This document shows positions 46,875 to 58,591 of a stretch of DNA of 64,000 bases, piece after piece. The stretch spans positions 7,149,640 through 7,213,639 of the forward strand of contig CM072152.1 in assembly GCA_036850595.1 (NCBI GenBank), read 5' to 3'. Position 1 is the first letter of the stretch. Each line of letters begins with the position of its first letter. The position numbers and the translations under genes are program-made. Source of the stretch: Rhyacichthys aspro (lineage: Eukaryota > Chordata > Actinopteri > Gobiiformes > Rhyacichthyidae). The notes under the pieces were generated by a model. That model searched no databases and had not been told where the DNA came from. It saw only the letters and a list, made by a program, of their open reading frames with translations.

Positions 46875-48117
46875 TCAACATGAAAAACATACATTAGTAT
46901 GTAACATTGAACATTTCTGTCTCCTGCTCTTCACCAAGTCTGGAAGAGGCACATCAGGTTATATCAGGCTGTTTGTTGTAATTTGTAAAGAATGTACATA
47001 CACTATATGCAAAATGAATTAAAAAGGTACTGGGAAACTGGCTTCGTACTGGGGACATGTATTCATCTTGTGTACAAGCTGTTCTGATCTAACAGACAGT
47101 GCTATTTCTTTCTTCATTGAATTGTTGTAAAATAACATACTTCTAATCTGATAAAGTATTGAGTACTTGTAGCTCTAATGCTCTATGGATGCCTGATGAA
47201 ATGCATGACTAAAAACACACCAAAGACCTACATTTTTGTGTGTACTCTTATGTTGTTGTTCATTTTTGTATAATTCATATGATCTGGGTTTTTGTTGGAT
47301 TGTTTACCTTTACTTCTGAAGTGGTGTAACCTCAGACTGCTTGCAGATAACTGTGTAGCCACAGATCTAGTTAGCACCAATGCAGAGGTTGCCTGTACAT
47401 TTACTGCTGCTTCTGGTTGGTGAAATGTATGTTCTGTGGAGCTGGATGATTCTTGAGAAGTGCTCTGGAAAATACAATAGATACTCAGTTGTCATTGTCT
47501 AACCTAAGAGCGTGATAAGAAACGAGGGTCAAACACATCTAACCCTATTCACACACACTGTTAGCATAACAACAGTAAGACGACGGTCTAATCAACTAGA
47601 CAATGTGACTACAACCTACAGACACTTTTCACACCTCGTTGTTTTTGCCATGAAAAGGTAACAGCCGCTAATTATCAAAATGTGCTTTAGCAACATGAGC
47701 AGCAGTTTTGCGTTTTATAAAGAATGAAAACAAAGATATTATCTTTAAACATAAGCTATACAAAACTCGAAACTATACAAAACTCTACTCGAAATTATCA
47801 TTAGCAATATAGTAGTACTTACTGCTCTGGGCTCCTCTTCGGTGTCTTTTATAGTGGGATTAGCACCCTTTTTTAAAATTTTGGACCATGAGGTTTTCGA
47901 AGCAGTCTTCAGTGAAGTGTTGGTTACAGACAAAAACCTGTTTGGCTACTTTACCCTGGGAGTTTCGAATAATAAACTCCAACCACTTCTTACATGTTAA
48001 TTCTTTTTTGGGAGAGAAAACAACGCAGTAAAACTCCCACAGCCGAATGTTGCTGACGGTAAGTAAGCTAACACAGTAGCAGCAATGCTTCTCTGTGTCT
48101 GAGCTGCGAAGCACGGC
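46875..48117 (-). pseudogene. THAP zinc-finger gene of the transposon, decayed
   Basis: The first exon (about 47823-48117) encodes a C2CH THAP pattern: Cys pair in HCCYC, then FSPKKELTCKKWLEFI, VCNQHFTEDCFENL and, after a one-base frameshift in an A-run (47869-47874), KKGANPTIKDT, equivalent to the AVPTIF box that closes THAP domains. A GTAAGT donor follows at 47817-47822. Exon 2 (47308-47464) has a tattttccag acceptor, is open in the matching phase and contains VATQLSASSLRLHHFRSK, reminiscent of THAP-transposase proteins. A third, tentative exon (46875-46939) follows a cctcttccag acceptor and ends TGA. No ATG is clear at the start. THAP fingers bind DNA, commonly transposon ends. Confidence 0.6.
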
Positions 48118-48197
48118 ACTTGTTGACAGTGCAGGAGGGAGGGGCAGGAGGAGTGTGGAGGAGCACTTCCTGGAGAGGAGTGGTTTATTTCACTTAT

Positions 48198-48205
48198 TGA
48201 CGTCA
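48198..48205 (-). promoter_or_regulatory. CRE (TGACGTCA) upstream of the THAP gene
   Basis: Perfect palindromic CRE about 80 bases upstream of the first THAP codons on the minus strand, mirroring the CRE at 45754-45761 before the other gene. Confidence 0.5.
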
Positions 48206-48351
48206 TTGCGTGAAACAGCTCGTTTTAGGGACTGTAACTCAAACTAAATAAATTACTTAAACATGCGCGAATGAAACAAAACACAACTTTGGGTATGCGT
48301 TTGAGGTAGAAACAACGTTAGAACATGGTTAAAAGCTCAGAAAAGTCGATT

Positions 48352-48369
48352 TAGCATAATATGGGACCT
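48352..48369 (-). repeat. right terminal inverted repeat
   Basis: Perfect inverse of 45543-45560, followed directly by the TTAA duplication at 48370-48373. Confidence 0.95.
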
Positions 48370-48373
48370 TTAA

Positions 48374-48620
48374 CAAACCAAAAGAGGTCACGCCGTAGCA
48401 CTTCATCATCCAAACAAATGATCTCAAACTGGGCTAATAAATGCATATGATTCTCACACCTCTTTTCTAATACAAAAGCGTTTGACTTTCTTTTGCCATT
48501 AAATGATTTATGGTTCATTAGTTTCATGCACAGCCAAAAAAGCATTTCACGATGTTGGAAATCTTTGGGGTAATTTCCAAAGTTCTAAAATGGCCCTCTT
48601 CAGCCTGATGCAGCTCGAGG
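48374..48620. other. candidate conserved element right of the transposon
   Basis: Contains gggctaataaatgcatatga and gccattaaatgatttatgg, CNE-like strings. It may continue the block ending at 45538, with the transposon inserted between. Confidence 0.35.
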
Positions 48621-48639
48621 TAATCATGCAAAAATATAA

Positions 48640-50030
48640 TCATAAACGACTTAGGACAGAGCACTTACAAAAAAAAAAAAAGCGTAGACACGGTGCAAAA
48701 TAACATGAGACCACTCAACGTTTCAATGGGCTTCAAGTGAACTCCTGTCTAATGGAAAGTTTAGAACTACTTCTCACCATAAAAAAAAAAACAGTGATGC
48801 ATTGAGGCTGAAGCTTCGTTGTCGTTAATCTTACTTTGAATCTCATTTGCTCCAGTATGGTTCACTTCAACTGCATTTATTTTAATTTCCACCTCGTTGG
48901 GGTAACGAAACAGCAGAACAGAGAGGCAATGTGGGTTTCAAATACAAGACTGGGAGGTCAGGCTTCTTCTAATGAACAGCAATAAGCTGAAAAAAAAAAA
49001 AAAAAAAGACACTTATTACTTAACTATACTAGGAGAGTAAGAAATATCAAGATCAATGAAACTAACTGAATTGCTAATATCTTTGGGCCCATAGGAGAGT
49101 TCCTGCTGTAAGTGGAGTAAAGTCTTTTTCATGAGTGAGGGAAGGATAGAAGAAGAATGAGACTCCTTCAAAACAGAGGTCTTAGTTCGAGGTCTCAGTT
49201 TGCTTCCAACTGAGCTCTGTAGAGTTTAATCAAAATGTGATTAAACCGCAGACATCTAAATGAGGCCATACAGGAAGAGCCGCATAAATTGGTGACAAAA
49301 ACTCAACCAAGTATCTTTCCCGAGAGAGGACAAAAACGAAAACAATATTGTCCATCAACAAAACAAACTGAGGACCTAGTGTGTTTCTTGAGGAAGGCTT
49401 TGTTTTTTGGTTTTTTGGTCTGCTGTCAGGAGCATTTCGAACTTGAGACCCCTTCTGTGAGAGCATGTGATTGACACAGCTTCAGGTATGTGCTAAGCAT
49501 CGTCAATTTAAAAAATCAACAAAGCCTAGATGATATCTTAAGGTTTTCTAATTTTTTTTTTGCCCAGAGATGATCCCTAGTATTCCATTTTCCTCAATTT
49601 CCAAAAAAAGTAATTGCATACCCTCTGTTTAATACCATAAAAGTCTCTCTGTGAACTGCAATTGTCACTTTCAATTATGTCAACTCATCAGATTTGCTTG
49701 ATATTGCTGTATATATACATCCTGTGTTCCAAAGCTATTGCCACTCAGGTGGTTAAAATGTACAAATGCCACTAGACTTGATCCTAGTAAGGCACTGACT
49801 GCTAAAATTTCAAAAGTGTCAAACCTGCACACTCTTTCCCCTTACTATCCTAACATTTTCTTTTATTACTACGACTAATCCTCATCTTCACTGAGCCTAA
49901 ATTACTCTCACATTGTAGATGTCCTCAAATGAATACACCAACCTAAAAATGGTCTTTTTTCGAAGCTAATCCAAGCGTTGAACGTTTTAAGCCCTCATCT
50001 CTATAGGGGCTCCAGACAACATCTTAAAGC
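48640..50030. other. AT-rich spacer with A-runs
   Basis: Poly(A) runs at about 48669-48681, 48781-48792 and 48990-49007. No gene or classified repeat recognised. Confidence 0.4.
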
Positions 50031-50039
50031 CGACGTGTT

Positions 50040-50330
50040 TCTTCTTTCATTTGGAAATCCAGAACTGGATTACACAAACTGTTATTGAATTAAAGTGACA
50101 GCAATCCCATTTTTGGGGACGGAGCCGTGAATGGGCCGGTGTTATCGCCTCGCACTGCAAATGACTTCTACAGAAATCTCTCACACAGGGGCTTCTACAC
50201 TCCGCAATCAGAGGCTGAGCAGATGAGATGGGAGATGCACTTGCAGGAACAGAACACAGATAAGCACTTACTGGGCATTTACTGCAAGCTAAATCCTAGT
50301 CTTGTCAAAACTGTGTAGGTTCCTCCAACA
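50040..50330. other. candidate conserved non-coding element
   Basis: Complex sequence with gttattgaattaaagtgaca and a gccggtgttatcgcctcgca block. A 63-codon plus frame has no domain. Confidence 0.35.
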
Positions 50331-50599
50331 TAACACAGAGAGAATAATCTTGTTTTCATAGATATAACATTTGACTTGCTGGATTCTCCAATATGGGAGT
50401 TTTTATTGGTTGTGCATCCTGAAAAGTTAGATGCTTAGATGAGCTTCAACATGCAACTGAATGGAATTGATCAATTAAATGTCACATTACCGTAGGCCTT
50501 CCTTCCTTCCTCCGTTAGATTCACATTAAGCTTTAGTGAAATCATTGATTGTGACTATCCAAGGAACCAATGTGTAATCTCAGCTTTTTTTTTTGGTCT

Positions 50600-50950
50600 C
50601 CACGTGTATTTCTAACAATCTGGGTACCGTGAGCTGAGCAGATTAGATGGCACAAACTGATTTCACGTTTCTCATTGGGCCGCCGCATGTGTTTGTGCCT
50701 TTTCTATAAACTCTGCAATCTCCGTTCCCAAATGAGACTCCAAACTTTTCTAATCAGATAAGCCCATTGTGGACGACGGAACAATGCTGCGGTCCGGCTG
50801 CTGACATTTGCTGGAGAATAAAAGACACGATGCTCTGTAGAAATATGAATGTTGCAAAGGTCTGCATGCTTGGAGTGGACAGTCATCCATCCAACATTGT
50901 CAAAACATTCGGCAGCTTGTTTTGAAATGTCAAGTAAGAGGCCTCTATGG
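50600..50950. other. candidate conserved non-coding element
   Basis: Complex CpG-containing sequence: cacgtttctcattgggccgc (CCAAT-type core) and gtggacgacggaacaatgct. The overlapping 60-codon minus frame has no domain. Confidence 0.35.
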
Positions 50951-50959
50951 AACTTTCTA

Positions 50960-52915
50960 GAACGATTATGGGATCACACCAAAATTTAAGTGCCTAGAAA
51001 CATTATCTAGACACAAAAGTTATCCACAGTCGGTTTTGAATAGAATGAGCCTGTAGGGGTCTTGATGTGTCACATATTTTACTTTGAGCAAAGAGCTGTT
51101 GCACAACTGAAAAAAAAAACATGATTATGTATTATCCCAGAATACTAAATGCAACATCTTGGGCCATTAAGACTATTTTCTCATTTCTGAAGGTAAAGTA
51201 GTCACATGTGCCCCAACAGCCATCTATCCATTCATCTTTTTGCACTCATATGGGACCTGTTCAGTAGACTCCTCTCTCCAAACGCACCTTCTCCATCTCC
51301 TCAAGAAGAACATTTCCATTTATTTCATTTCAAGTACTTCACCCATGTGCTTCCTTCAATGTTTGACTTGCCGCATGCTCCACGATGAAAGTTTTTATTG
51401 GGTGTACATCCTGAAAAGTAAGTTGCTTAGAGTAGCTTCAAGATACCACTGAATAAAATTGATCAATTAAATATAATGCTACCAGTACTTCAACTGTAAA
51501 GGCCTCAGTCATTTCTATCAGTTGCATTCAAATCTTGACCTGATATAGCATTGTTAATTTACGTAGCAACGTATCCTGTCTCTTTTCTTTAAGCTCTATT
51601 TCACATTGCTAATTCTACATATGGCAAGTGGCAGTTGTTACATCAAAAATGGTTGGGTATCACTTTCAAGCGAACATTCATGGATGTGGCGTCCATTTTA
51701 AAAGAAAGAGTGCACCAACAGTCACATCTCTGTTGTGTTTTATTACTGACTTCACTTTACACTCCTTGTAATAGGCAAGTGAGTAAAGCAGATGCATGCA
51801 CAGTCGTCTGTGTCAGAATTCAGGCCTGATTTAAAACCAAATGTGACTATTCTGTTGGTATGAGGCGAAATGTGGCAGCGACATGAACATCTAGCTCTGT
51901 GGGGTGTCTGGAGAGGTGAAAATCAAAGTGCCCCTGTGGCTGTGAGGTCCCGCTGGGCCCGAGCTGACCCCACACTCCTCGACATGTGGATTTGTTCACT
52001 CACTCTAACACTTATTCCATTACGTAGACAGAAGTCATCTTCAGCTCTCAAGCAGTGTGTGTCTTTTCAATGCCTCACTGTTTTTTCGTCAGAACTTTAT
52101 TTCCTGACTCTTCTTCCCAGGGCTTTTAAATTGCCTTAAACACTTCACTTTTGTAACCATGGCTACATCTGATCAAATATCTCAAAAGGCAGAGCTGGTG
52201 CTTGAAGCAGCCTGAGCAGGAAGGGTAAGAAGATGGTATAGGCTCAGTAAAAAGTCAACAGGACACAGTGCTCTTATTCTTCGACACAGAACAGAGATTC
52301 CATTATATAGACTCCATACGGTCAAAGGATGAATAATTTAAATACAGAAAAATAAAGAATTGCTTTGGGCTTTGTTTTTGAGATGTATACTTACAGCAAC
52401 TAACGAGTGAGTTTAGAGCTACTGCACAGCCTTTTCAAGCTCTAACCCATATATGAACAAACAAAAATACATGGCCTTGTGAGGAGAAGTACAGGCTCCA
52501 TAGATAATTAAAATGAGAAGAGCGGCTTAAAATGAAAACAAAAAACAGACACTATAAATGCGTCATTTTGCAACATTGTCTAAATCTACATAAAATACTG
52601 TCACTTCATATATTTGGATTGCTGTTTCTATGAAATATATGAATCTTACCCTACACAGTATTATTCCTTATTGAATCAGTATCATGTATAAAGATACAGT
52701 TATTATTGTCAATTATTATTAACCTGTGGTCAGGGAAGGACATATAGAGGAATACACTGTGCTTCATGTGTTCTTTGCACCACAAACTATTGCCTCACTG
52801 TAACAGGTACAGCACCAATGTTTAAAAAATCCATGTTGTTCAGTAAACTCTGATAGGATGACAACAGATCTCTAAATTACTGAATGAATGGTGATGTCTG
52901 GTAATGTTTGTCTCT
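50960..52915. other. spacer, no gene recognised
   Basis: AT-rich. Two similar strings, gttttta(t)tggttgtgcatcctgaaaa at about 50398 and a related one at 51389, indicate a further short dispersed repeat. The 89-codon plus frame at 51870-52139 has no domain. Confidence 0.35.
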
Positions 52916-52920
52916 AATGT

Positions 52921-53030
52921 TAACCCTGTGATTAACTGGTGATTGTACCATGTACCCATGCCCAAAGCATCCTGGGTAGGCTCCACATCCCGTTAAGGAT
53001 TGCAGTTGAAAATTGCAAAGTGCATAGTTG
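52921..53030 (+). repeat. diverged retroposon tail
   Basis: Reads taaccctgtgattaactggt and a gcatcctgggtaggctccac block, the same order as 22530-22642 but more diverged and lacking the tandem tail. Confidence 0.5.
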
Positions 53031-54049
53031 CATAGTGACACATTTAGTCTGGTCCTATCCCATATCTTATTTTATGTGTTATATTGATTTTTTATCTATC
53101 TAGGTTAGTACAAAAGAGCCACAAATACAAAAGGGACGTAGCTCTTCCCACCTGCACACGAAAAAAAGATGAATTTACAGCAATCGTGTAATGTTTAGTG
53201 GCTATATAATGTTTATTTATTTATTTTTCATATTTCCTGGCCGCACCTACAACACTGTCTTCTCTCTGTGGTTTCCCATTTATTCCTGCCAGTATTTTCC
53301 TCACCCTGAAAAAAGTGAGATATTAGGCTTTTCAAAAACACCTGTATAACTGAAGCCGACCTCTTCGGCAAAAGGGAAAAATAACATTGTAAAGTTTGTG
53401 TAGGAGTAAACACTGATTTCCTGTTGTGGAGCCTTTTGAGAATAACTGATATGATGCAATGTGTGGATTAGCAACTCACATGATTAACACTAGACATGGG
53501 ACAATGTATCATATATCGTTATCTAATCTTTCATGTTGTGATACTGATGCAGATATTGTGACATTTGTTAAAAGGTCATTTTCCACTGACAGACATCAAA
53601 CTAAACAACAAAAATCATGATACACATTGGTTCATTTCAGACAAGTTCCTTTAAGATGACACTTCAATGCAAAGAAATAATGCAGCACAGATATCACGAG
53701 TCTTTTATATCAGTATCAGTGTATTGGAAATGCTACAGTGCGGTACTATGTGATTCTAAGGCATCTTCAGAAAACCTATGAAGAATACCAAAGGACTCCT
53801 TCAGCATCAGTGGAGGACCAAATAATGCGGTGTAAACATAAAGTATAATACACATTTTTATGTTAAATGTGTGTAATAGGCCACTGAAACCAATTTACAC
53901 CTTGAAACATGATGTAACCTTTCTCAAATCAAAGAAATGTATGCATAAGCTTCTGCAACAGAATACGGAACATCAACAGAATCATGTGCGTTAGCGTTCA
54001 GAGAACATGTGTCATTCACTTAATAAGGGATGAAAAGAGATGAGGCTCT

Positions 54050-54545
54050 ACTTTAAATAAATTGGATTTAGGTTGCAGTGGATTTTGCTAACAACATAAA
54101 ATATGAGCGTTCGGTCTCATTCCAGCTATGCAAAATAATTTGAGTCGCGGGACATCCCCAAATAGAGGCAATTATCAAACAGCAGCATTCATTTAAATAG
54201 CGCGCATCTCCAAAATCTAATTCTGTGCTTTGCTGGGCCATATCAGTGAAAGATGAATTAGCTCCATTTTTCATTTTAATCAAAAGAACCCGCGTTGATG
54301 CCATCAGTGAACAGAAAGAGGAGATTCTGAATAGAAGCCTGGGGAGAAATGAATACATTTGGCAGTGGCTGAAAGCTTTGAGAAATAGCACACAAACCCA
54401 AATGGACAGACAGCAACAACCGTCTATTAACCACCGTGGCCTTCTCACATCAACAGACCAACGCACAAAAGGAAGAACCGACGAGGGAATAGATACGCTG
54501 CTCGTAGAAGACTGTGCAAACGTTCACGGCTAATTAGACAAACGT
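54050..54545. other. strong candidate conserved non-coding element
   Basis: About 500 bp of complex sequence with ATTTAAAT at 54191-54198, gatgaattagctcc near 54253, TAATTA at 54531-54536 and balanced composition. Frames of 132 codons (minus) and 102 codons (plus) overlap, which is more likely stop-poor conserved DNA than coding on both strands. No domain in either. Confidence 0.5.
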
Positions 54546-54629
54546 ACAATGAGACATGCAAATCTGCAAAAGGAAAATAACTGTATTTTTCAATGATATC
54601 ACAATTAGCCAACATACAATCAAGGAATT

Positions 54630-54745
54630 ATGTAATGTGTGTACTCGGGCTTCTTCCCACTCTCCAAAGACATGTATGTAAAGGTGAACTGGTAAATCTA
54701 CATTGACTACAGTGAATGAATGTGTGAGTGAATGACCGTCTGTCC
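54630..54745 (+). repeat. retroposon internal fragment
   Basis: Reads gggcttcttcccactctcca, then aaagacatgtatgt and a gtgaatgaatgtgtgagtga block. This is the part that lies upstream of the tail seen at 22530-22642 in full-length fish copies. Confidence 0.65.
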
Positions 54746-54789
54746 TTCCCAATGATCCAATTGAATGCAATGTATACACAGGATGAGTT

Positions 54790-56080
54790 GATTACAGTAA
54801 AAAGGTTCCAGATCCCTTACAAACATTGAAAAATATGGAAAAAAAGGCTAATCTTAGAAGTCCCTAGTCTGCCTCCTACTCCCTTACAGTTAATTTGTTA
54901 CTGTAATTTTCTTTAAATGAATCTTAAAGTGTGACAAGACCAAAGACGACTGATCTCGCAGTGGTCCAACCAGATATCACCAGATTTAGATACCTGAAAT
55001 TCAAGACAATCAAAATAATTCAGATCCAAGCGATGTTAAAACTCTCATAGTGGTCAGTTAGCTGGCAACGTAAACAAATGTAAACGTAACTTGACTAACT
55101 TTAAGCTCTTTGCAATGCCACAAACTTTGTCTATTCTCATGTAGTTTTCTCTTTTTACTCAACACATGAAGTTGATGCTGGCTGACACTGCCTGATGCCC
55201 ACCATTGTAATCGTTGGCCAAAGCCAAAGCCAAAAGCACAGTGTGACAGTCACATACATCTGAGTGTTGGTTGTAGCTGATTCAAGTCACACACTGTGGC
55301 ATGTAATAATCGTTTAAGACTGCAACAGTGTGACAGGGCCTTAACAGGTTTATCCCAGGGGCACAGGATGATGGATGGGCTAAATACAGAGAATGACTTG
55401 CCCTATGGTGATCAAGTGTGACTTAAACATGAATTTGAATACACTAAACCTAATATGGTAATGTAGTCAAGACCCCTCAAGTCATGACCTATTTGTACCA
55501 ACACTATGACTCTTAGGGAGAACTTGAATGCAATATGAAGAGATCCCAGATGTATAGTTTAATTTCCAATTAAAGTACTTGTAAAAATTCGTTGTATTTG
55601 CCACAATAATAAATTCAGGCAATGACACCTTTACAATGTGGTTTCAAGCCTCTAGATCTGTAAATAATGCTGCTCCTAAATAATCTCAATATATTTAGCT
55701 GAAATGTGAAAGTTGTAGTTTACACACAGCTGTGCAGTAAATGATCAGTGAATATAAAAGTCTGGCAGCGGGCCAGTAATGTAGTAATATACAGTAGCTT
55801 GCCTTGAGAGTGAGAGTCAGGGAGAAGAAAAACAGACAAACCAATCTATACTATACTATTTCTGTGTATAGTTATATCTTGTATGAAAATATTGTCATGA
55901 AAACTCACTCATGTCACAAGATTTGTGGTTAACTGGTTATCACAACAATTCCTTTAACAATGAATCGAAGATATCAACGCAGGGAACGGAGGAGTGTGCT
56001 TAATCAGGATTATTAGGTGCTGCTAACTATATTCAAATCTATTTTTCATCATTTTCTGAATTAGCGTTATCTTGTCCGAA
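54790..56080. other. AT-rich spacer, nothing identified
   Basis: No gene, repeat end or strong motif recognised. Confidence 0.35.
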
Positions 56081-56089
56081 CAGCCCTTA

Positions 56090-56530
56090 AAGCCAAACCC
56101 AAATACGGTTGATGAAATTAATCGGTTTATTAACATGCACATGCTTCTGGTTCAGAGGGTGAGATCTATATAAATGTGTGGCTTGCAGACATTTATGAAT
56201 CTTCTTCATTATCTTTTATGAATGCCTGAATAAACTCCCATTATTTGCCGCACGTAGAGCTCTATCAACACAATATATTACTGAAAGAGAACATGCATTT
56301 ACTGTCTTTACTGCATTTCCGTACATCTCCACATATAGCTGACCTGAATGAATGACTTTTGAATACCAGCCTTGTGCCACGGTTCATAAAAGCCGAGCAT
56401 GTGCAGTGTGTGGAGCATGTCCAGTCCGCTGATGAGCTGATTACAACTGCAGTGGATAATGGGACCGATGCCATGCGAGGCCAGGGACCCCTTTGGCCAT
56501 GTTCAGAGTGGTGACAGAGCAGCGATCAAT
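56090..56530. other. strong candidate conserved non-coding element
   Basis: Complex sequence with gatgaaattaatcggtttat (ATTAATC at 56117-56123), gcagacatttatgaatcttc and gctgatgagctgattacaac. No repeat similarity, no coding domain. One of the clearest enhancer-like blocks. Confidence 0.45.
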
Positions 56531-56539
56531 ACGCACAAC

Positions 56540-57700
56540 AACACACAATACAATACACAATACAACACACTAGTGAAATAATGCATTGTTGGATAGAAAA
56601 AATAAAGAGCGGCGAAAAAAGGCTTTAGAATTATTTATTGTGTCGTATGCATATTTAATGAATTGCTGCTGAAATAATTAAAAAAAAGTGCTCAGAGTCG
56701 GGTTAAAAATTGTTCCCTGACATTAAACTAAGAGCAGTTTAGCTGTTTGCACTTCAACTTTCAACTTTCCCAAAGACAACATAAATACTACTGAATACAT
56801 AGTATTAATAGTAGTGCAGTATATCACCCACTCAGGTCTGCTAGATAAAGCTCTGTTTGAGGATTTGTTTGCATTCTGTAATGGTGCAAATACTACTAAT
56901 AATAAGCAATAATCTCTGGACAGGCTACATATTTAGGCAACAATACACATTTTTTTTTTTTTAAACATCTTTTAATTTCAGATGCCTTTGTTGTATTATA
57001 TTAGTGTAGTATAGTAAAGCATTAAAAGACAAGATGGGAGTGAGTGCATTGATCAGTTTCATTTCAGCTGTGTGGTAATAAAACACTGCAAAACATAAAA
57101 CAACTGAATCCCATACATCGAACTGACCATGGAAAGGTTTTAAAGTGCATGGTCCATTGAAATTAGCCACATCTATCTGGTCAAATATTCTTGTAACGAT
57201 GTACAGTAGAACAGACCACTTCACGACATTAAAAAAAGAGGTTAGCCATTTTTTTTTTTTTAATGTGGTGGTAAAATGACTGAAAATATTGAACTTTTTG
57301 AACCCCAGAGTGGAAATATGTGTTTGTTGCTGCCAAAACTAACATGTCAACATTGGTCTTTTGTTTAGTCCATCAATGCCCAAAACTAACAATGCACTCA
57401 CTCCCATCCTACCATAAACAACTATACAAAACAATTACTAAATATATTCTTTATTCTGTCATACTTTTCCTCAAATTGTCCCATAGTAGCAAAAAATCTG
57501 GGTTGTCTCTGGTGTGCTTTTAATGATACAGTCAAAGCACATCAATATGTAAACCCCAAGCAGCTGCTTAACACCGATTATAGAGATATTATCCCCGTAG
57601 CCAAAACATGTTGCACAGTTGTTCTTCCTTTCCTGCCTCCTCAATAACCACATATCTTTTACTGGGAACAGAGTATTCTCCTAAGCTAAACGTCTCAAAG
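56540..57700. other. AT-rich spacer, nothing identified
   Basis: T-runs at 56950-56962 and 57248-57260. Open frames (87 codons minus at 56961-57224) have no domain. Confidence 0.35.
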
Positions 57701-57719
57701 AAGAATCTTGCCGTTCTTA

Positions 57720-57970
57720 GAGCCTCATTAATATTTCTCCCACAGTGGGTTGCTCTCTCAACTCAGTATCTAAATGCTAATTCCTGACCACAAGTGTTCC
57801 TTTCATTTCCCTTCGGAGGACTTGGAGTCAGGCGGTGCGTTACCCTCGGGTGCCAACCGGCGGCTCGTCCATCCTGAGGGCTACATGTAACTAATGGGAT
57901 GCACTGGCTGCCTCCCAGTCACTCTCCAGCTGTCTCCCATCCTCCATCATTCACTAACACCAACTCCCAC
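57720..57970. other. candidate conserved non-coding element
   Basis: GC-richer block with cccttcggaggacttggagt and gccaaccggcggctcgtcca, CpG-containing, in AT-rich flanks. Confidence 0.35.
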
Positions 57971-58299
57971 TCAAACAGGCTCTGCTTCACTGGCTGCACA
58001 TGGGCTGAGCAGGACTCCTACAGCTGAAGACACTTGAACACTATAAACGAAAGTCAGTAGAATTTGTTGAAAGAATTTCGATAAAATAGCTACTAACTTT
58101 ATCACCGTTAAAGACTGTTCATTAATGTGGCTGCTCCAGTCCATTTGCTTAAAAACAAAAAAGAATTTACTTTCTGTATTCTGTTCCCGTTTATCCAATG
58201 GTCAGACAGAACTTCTTACAGGCTGTGTCATTTGTGTTGGCAGTGAGATAGCAAAGTGATCGTGTGTGACAATAAGTCAGATTCTGAAGTAGCGATTGG

Positions 58300-58590
58300 A
58301 TTTGTTAATAAACGAAATAATAAATACGAATGACACGAGCGTCAAGTGACCATTAATTTCATTTGCACGCTCACTCGAGGGAGCGTCAGGTGATACGAGT
58401 GTAGATTTCTGCAAATGAATTTCTGCAAATGATAAGCGACATTACTGAAAAGACAGCCATTCACAGAACAGGATTTGATAGACCCCTGAGAGGAATAGGT
58501 CCAGGCAAAATTATAGCAACTTGAATGAGGGCTGGCGATGCAAACAGAGGTGAGCTGAGAAGAATGACGAAGCTGAAGCAGAAGCTGATT
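58300..58590. other. candidate conserved non-coding element with tandem 13-mer
   Basis: Contains the 13-mer TTTCTGCAAATGA twice, at 58406-58418 and 58420-58432. Each copy holds CTGCAAAT, one base from the POU octamer. Flanked by caagtgaccattaatttcat and CpG-containing sequence. Confidence 0.45.
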
Positions 58591-58591
58591 T

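Larger units (their letters stand above)
45543..48369. mobile_element. 2.83-kb Kolobok-type DNA transposon, non-autonomous
   Basis: TTAA at 45539-45542 and 48370-48373 brackets an element whose ends, AGGTCCCATATTATGCTA and its inverse, are perfect for 18 bp. TTAA duplication is shared by the piggyBac and Kolobok superfamilies. A THAP zinc finger on the minus strand favours Kolobok, whose members are known to carry THAP domains. The interior has two convergent decayed genes: a P2X7-C-terminus-like gene (plus) and a THAP gene (minus). No DDE transposase is recognisable in about 2.8 kb, so it is presumably moved only in trans, if at all. The superfamily name is inferred. Confidence 0.8.

Noticed and set aside
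45543..48369. piggyBac assignment of the TTAA-flanked transposon
   Set aside because: TTAA fits, but the ends do not begin with the usual CCC-type tip, no piggyBac transposase is seen, and a THAP domain is present, which favours Kolobok.
53490..53560. Possible hAT-like fragment (atgggacaatgtatcatata)
   Set aside because: Resembles the start of a common fish repeat, but no matching second end or duplication was found.
54068..54533. Overlapping 132-codon minus and 102-codon plus frames
   Set aside because: Both strands are open over the same block with no domain in either, as expected for a stop-poor conserved non-coding element.
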